The notes under the pieces: generated by a model
Databases searched by the model: none
Told to the model about the DNA's origin: nothing
What the model saw: only the letters and a program-made list of their open reading frames with translations
Shown here: in pieces, positions 60,478 to 64,000 of the stretch
How the letters are laid out: each line of letters opens with the position of its first letter
Position numbering within the stretch: position 1 is the stretch's first letter
Made by a program: the position numbers and the translations under genes
NCBI GenBank assembly: GCA_018333075.1
Contig: BORH01000007.1
Location: 124,001 to 188,000, forward strand
DNA from: Heyndrickxia sporothermodurans
GTDB taxonomy: Bacteria; Bacillota; Bacilli; Bacillales; Bacillaceae_C
Reading direction: 5' to 3'
DNA: 64,000 nucleotides

Positions 60478-63438
60478 TTATTTCTTTACAGTTACTTTTG
60501 TAACCTTGCTTATATTTCCCGCTTTATCCTTTGCTGTTACATATAAAACAGTTCCAGATTTTTGTTTTTTGATTTTAACAGAAAAGTTGCCTTTTTTGTC
60601 AGCTTTCGCTTTTCCAAGCGTTTTGCTTTTTGTTTTTACTGTTACAGTTGAGCTTTTTTCTGCTTTTCCTTTGACAGCAGTTGCTTGACTAGTCACAGCA
60701 TTTACCTTTGGTGCAGCTGGAGCAATTTTGTCCTTAACAACTACTTTTACAGCGCTACTTGTTCTCTTTGCAAGGTCCACACTTGTAAGATAAAGTGCTG
60801 TCCCTGCTTTTTGTTTTTTGATTTTTACTTTGAATTCACCTTTAGCATTTGTTTTGCCTTGACCAATGATTTTCTTGGACGCATTTTTTATAACAACATT
60901 TGCTTCTGGCTGTGCTTTTCCAGTTACATAGGTTGTTTTATTACTGATCGTATTTACCTTTGGTGCAGCTGGTGCTTTGCCTTTTTTTACATAAATAGCT
61001 AATGTAGCTTTTGCCATTCCTGTTGAATCTGTAACGATTACTTGAAGGCGCTGCTTGCTTTTTTGAACTGGAATTTTAACAGAGAATATTCCTTTAGAAG
61101 ATACTGTTGCTTTTCCAATTACCTTTGATCCTTTTTTAACTTGAACCTTTGACCCTTTAACTGCTGAACCCGTTACTATCGATTGATTATCTGCAATCGG
61201 ATTTACCTTAACATTTAAATCAACTGTACTAAAGGCACTGAACGCATTTAATCGTCCATAGCCAGAGACGAGATCACTACCTATTGGAAGCTTGAATTCG
61301 TCTGGATCTATCCCGATGGCGCCACCGCCACCTCCAATAAGATCGATAATGCTTCCGCCTTCTACTCCCTTATTATCCGTTTCTTTAAATGCTACATAAT
61401 CAGATGTTTCATGGAAAATATTTCGAATATCTGCCACTTTTAATTTAGGATTTTTTGATAAAAGTAATCCTGCCACTGCTGCAACATGGGGAGTAGCCAT
61501 AGATGTTCCACTCATTAACGTTACATTTCCATCTTGAACAAGACTAGGTATTTTTGTTCCAGGAGCAACTAAATCTAGTCCAACTCCATAATTTGAATAA
61601 TCAGATACAAGGTCAAGAGCATTGGTTGCACCGACAGAAATTACGTATTGTGATGATGCAGGATAGGATAGACCGAATTGTCCATCATTTCCACTTGCAG
61701 CTACAACAACAACGTTTTTCGATGCGGCATATTTTAATACATATTCAAGTACACGACTATATTGTCCGCCTAAGCTTAGATTAATAACCTTTGCACCATG
61801 ATCAACGGCATACTTAATTCCATACGCAATTTGCTCAGTATCCCCAGAACCTCCTGCATTCAGAACTTTAACCGGCATAATTTTCGCTTTTTGATTAATC
61901 CCTTCCATGGAATAACCGTTATTAGACTCTGCTGCAATGATTCCGGAAACATGAGTACCGTGTCCATTATCATCCATTGGAGGTAAGCTTTTATCTACAA
62001 AGTTTTTTCCAATATCTGTACGAACGCGATTTTTCAAATCGGAAAGTGTATAATCAACACCTGTATCGACAACCGCAATTAGTGTGTCTTTTACATTGCG
62101 TTTATTAACTAGATTTTGCAGCTTATCATTTTGAATATCTGCACCTTTTTTCCCTTCGTCTCCACCTAAATTTTTCAACGACCATTGATATGGTGATTGA
62201 ATATCCTTAGAAAGAGTGTGGAATGTTTGAACAGGTTCTACAAACTCAACCTCAGGAAGTTTTTCTACTTGTTTAATAGTTGCCTGAAGTGTTTTCTCTT
62301 TAGAACTTGCACTCATACCTGCATATTGCTCATCATTCATATCCACAACATACATGTTATCGAATAATGCATCCTCTTTTTTTACAGCTGATAGAGAGGA
62401 GAAGGCTTTGCTTCCTTTTGTTTTAGACTGTAAAGAGCTTAGCTTTTTACCAGGCTTAAGCTTAACAATATATTTACCCTTGGATGAATCAGGAAGCTTC
62501 ATTCCTGCCTTGCTTGAAACATCTATTAATCTTTCACCTGCTAGACTAGTAAGACCAATTTTTTCCGCAAGATCATCCATTTGAGATTTTAATTTAGCTG
62601 GAACTGCATTACTAGCAATATCGAATAAAGCATTAATTGCTTTTTCCTCGTCCTTGCTGATTACACGTGTGCTATTAACACCATTTTTATTTAAATCATT
62701 TACAAGTGGTTGTAGAACAACTAAATTGTCATAAACCTCATCTCTCATGCTTTTACTAAATGCTAACTTAAAAGCGAGGAAAGGAGCTGATTTATAATAT
62801 AAAGACGACAATTGACGTCCTTCTTTAGTTTTTGAAAGAATTCCGTCACGGAATAGACGAATGGCTTTTAGCATATCCTTTCCGCTTTTCTTGCCACTAG
62901 CACTAAACTCAACAGGACAATCTCCTGAAGAAGCTTCCTCATTTGGCGGTAATTTTACCGAACTCGTTGACATTGAATAATTAGCAGGTCCTAATTCTAC
63001 GCCTTCAAGTGGAATTTCTGGATCTTCTGTGAACCCATAATATTCTACTTTAATGTAGTATGGACCATCCCACGCATAAGGGAATTGAATGACTGCTGGT
63101 GCATCAGGTGCCGTACCAGCTGCATATTGCTCAAAGGTTTGATCCTTTTCTGCATTTTCTTTACTAGAGTAGACAAACACATTGACCATTTGATCACTTT
63201 TTACTTCTAGTTTCATGTGCGAATATTTAGAAATTTGATCACTTGTTGGAGTGATTTTGTACCAATGTACATCAGGTTGCTCGAACGTCCCTTCTACCAC
63301 TTTCCCATTTGTAATGGTAGTCGCCTCTTCAATCGGCGTCACTGAAACTGTTTCCGCTTGATATTTTTGCGGGATCATGAATCCAACTATCAAGGTGAAA
63401 ACAAGTAGCAATGCTGTGATTTTACTTACTTTCTTCAC
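60478..63438 (-). CDS. Secreted S8 subtilisin-like protease with C-terminal Ig-like repeats
   Basis: 986-aa exported protease. Signal peptide 1-29; a pre-peptidase-like beta domain about 35-165; a helical insert 180-300; an inhibitor/propeptide region about 320-408 (KYIVKLKPGKKL). The catalytic domain has Asp458 (AVVDTGVD), His493 (NGHGTHVSG), oxyanion Asn584 (ASGNDG) and Ser646 (SGTSMATPH). Three Big_6-type repeats follow (about 745-820, 826-902, 908-986), each with VTGKA-like and KVKIKKQKAGT-like strands. There is no sortase motif. GTG 63438 follows GAGGGGG. Confidence 0.93.
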   Translation of the reverse strand: MKKVSKITALLLVFTLIVGFMIPQKYQAETVSVTPIEEATTITNGKVVEGTFEQPDVHWYKITPTSDQISKYSHMKLEVKSDQMVNVFVYSSKENAEKDQTFEQYAAGTAPDAPAVIQFPYAWDGPYYIKVEYYGFTEDPEIPLEGVELGPANYSMSTSSVKLPPNEEASSGDCPVEFSASGKKSGKDMLKAIRLFRDGILSKTKEGRQLSSLYYKSAPFLAFKLAFSKSMRDEVYDNLVVLQPLVNDLNKNGVNSTRVISKDEEKAINALFDIASNAVPAKLKSQMDDLAEKIGLTSLAGERLIDVSSKAGMKLPDSSKGKYIVKLKPGKKLSSLQSKTKGSKAFSSLSAVKKEDALFDNMYVVDMNDEQYAGMSASSKEKTLQATIKQVEKLPEVEFVEPVQTFHTLSKDIQSPYQWSLKNLGGDEGKKGADIQNDKLQNLVNKRNVKDTLIAVVDTGVDYTLSDLKNRVRTDIGKNFVDKSLPPMDDNGHGTHVSGIIAAESNNGYSMEGINQKAKIMPVKVLNAGGSGDTEQIAYGIKYAVDHGAKVINLSLGGQYSRVLEYVLKYAASKNVVVVAASGNDGQFGLSYPASSQYVISVGATNALDLVSDYSNYGVGLDLVAPGTKIPSLVQDGNVTLMSGTSMATPHVAAVAGLLLSKNPKLKVADIRNIFHETSDYVAFKETDNKGVEGGSIIDLIGGGGGAIGIDPDEFKLPIGSDLVSGYGRLNAFSAFSTVDLNVKVNPIADNQSIVTGSAVKGSKVQVKKGSKVIGKATVSSKGIFSVKIPVQKSKQRLQVIVTDSTGMAKATLAIYVKKGKAPAAPKVNTISNKTTYVTGKAQPEANVVIKNASKKIIGQGKTNAKGEFKVKIKKQKAGTALYLTSVDLAKRTSSAVKVVVKDKIAPAAPKVNAVTSQATAVKGKAEKSSTVTVKTKSKTLGKAKADKKGNFSVKIKKQKSGTVLYVTAKDKAGNISKVTKVTVKK

Positions 63439-63642
63439 TAAAAGGCCCCCTCATAAATTTATTTTTGGAAAACAACTTCTAATCTATCATATGAGCTATT
63501 GGATAATATTTCAATTAAAATATAATATTTCCATATAAATATCACATTTCCTTATAGATTAGCAGATGTACCACACACATATCTCTTTCAATTGTCACAC
63601 TCTATTACTTACATTCAAAACAATATACGGTTTCATTATTTT

Positions 63643-63734
63643 GGGACGGAGGGACAGGTCCCTTGTCCCTCCTCTGCAATTCTAGACTCACATTGATAGA
63701 TGAGTGTGGGACGAGGGACCTGACCCCCTGTCCC
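63643..63734. repeat. REP/BIME-like inverted pair of GGGAC-AGGTCCC elements
   Basis: Two 27-bp GC-rich elements (63643-63669 and 63708-63734) are imperfect inverted copies: each reads GGGAC, then about 9 variable bases, then AGGTCCCT and GTCCC. They flank a 38-bp AT-rich centre. They contrast sharply with the AT-rich surroundings. The right-hand copy forms the last codons of the DinB-like gene. Confidence 0.7.
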
Positions 63735-64000
63735 GTAATTCACGTATTAATTGAAATATTTGTCCTCTGTGATGGGCTTCATGTTCGATTAAATGGTAGA
63801 CTACCCATTCAGGTGTGACATCATATTGCTCCAACACTCTTGGTCTTTTCCAATCTGCTAAAGTCATGGATCGAAAGTGAGCTAAAAATACTTCCCGTAC
63901 TTTATTCAAACGATAAATATGCTCTTCTAAGCTTTGTCCTTCGATATGAACTAGAGAATCATCATCTGATCGACAATCTAATGGGAACAAGGAAAGGATT
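63688..64000 (-). CDS. DinB-family protein, N terminus beyond the window
   Basis: At least 104 codons; the frame is still open at the window edge, so the start lies outside. WVVYHLIEHEAHHRGQIFQL is the hallmark metal-binding segment of DinB proteins. The last ~15 residues (LRDRGSGPSSHTHLS) are encoded by the REP-like element, implying that an insertion replaced the original 3' end. Confidence 0.82.
   Translation of the reverse strand, partial: ILSLFPLDCRSDDDSLVHIEGQSLEEHIYRLNKVREVFLAHFRSMTLADWKRPRVLEQYDVTPEWVVYHLIEHEAHHRGQIFQLIRELRDRGSGPSSHTHLSM

Overview
The window is AT-rich DNA from a low-GC Gram-positive bacterium, most likely a Bacillaceae. The support is strong AGGAGG-type ribosome binding sites, frequent TTG and GTG starts, a T-box leader, an S-box (SAM-I) leader, rho-independent terminators, and families common in Bacillus (FbpA-like, DUF3888, CD3324, DUF5713, PepF, TSUP, MocR/LysE pairs). 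I cannot name the genus. No rRNA, tRNA, prophage or intact transposase was seen. Most genes are small accessory functions: GNAT acetyltransferases (seven apparently intact, two broken), alpha/beta hydrolases, SRPBCC proteins, transporters beside their regulators, and small membrane proteins.

Layout. 0-10 kb: L,D-transpeptidase, D-serine dehydratase, MBL hydrolase, a DUF2798 membrane gene bracketed by inverted copies of a short repeat, a run of decayed genes including a tyrosine recombinase, then a MetX-like hydrolase divergent from a LysR regulator. 11-18 kb: leftward GNAT, NTase, GrpB and kinase-like genes, one operon headed by a T-box, with several frameshifts. 18-25 kb: HAD phosphatase, MocR/LysE pair, a more GC-rich DrrAB-type ABC exporter, and a 550-bp repeat array. 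25-41 kb: a large hybrid sensor kinase, XRE-cupin/LysE pair, hydrolases, DoxX, an S-box-controlled FbpA-like gene, and a GntR-ABC operon. 41-53 kb: a DeoR-MurA pair whose MurA has Asp for the catalytic Cys, MarR, PadR and HD genes, two TrmB-transporter pairs, and a 1.1-kb array. 53-64 kb: lipoprotein, XRE/DUF2178 pair, Nudix-PepF operon, DinB proteins and a large secreted subtilase.

Two features stand out. First, five intergenic arrays (18.2, 23.3, 36.5, 41.1 and 48.3-49.4 kb) share one architecture: a conserved 9-11 bp core followed by a variable spacer, with a 20-21 bp period (exactly 21 bp in the 36.5 and 41.1 kb arrays). The cores are unrelated except that the 18.2 and 41.1 kb arrays share one. 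They are not CRISPR and not credible coding sequence. Second, about a dozen genes are broken by in-frame stops and/or small indels, so this is either a decaying accessory region or partly an assembly with indel errors.

Regulatory logic readable from sequence: an S-box that appears to act on translation by masking a Shine-Dalgarno; a T-box upstream of a GNAT gene; a MarR palindrome overlapping its own -10; and palindromes in front of the TSUP and MFS genes that could be sites for the neighbouring TrmB regulators.
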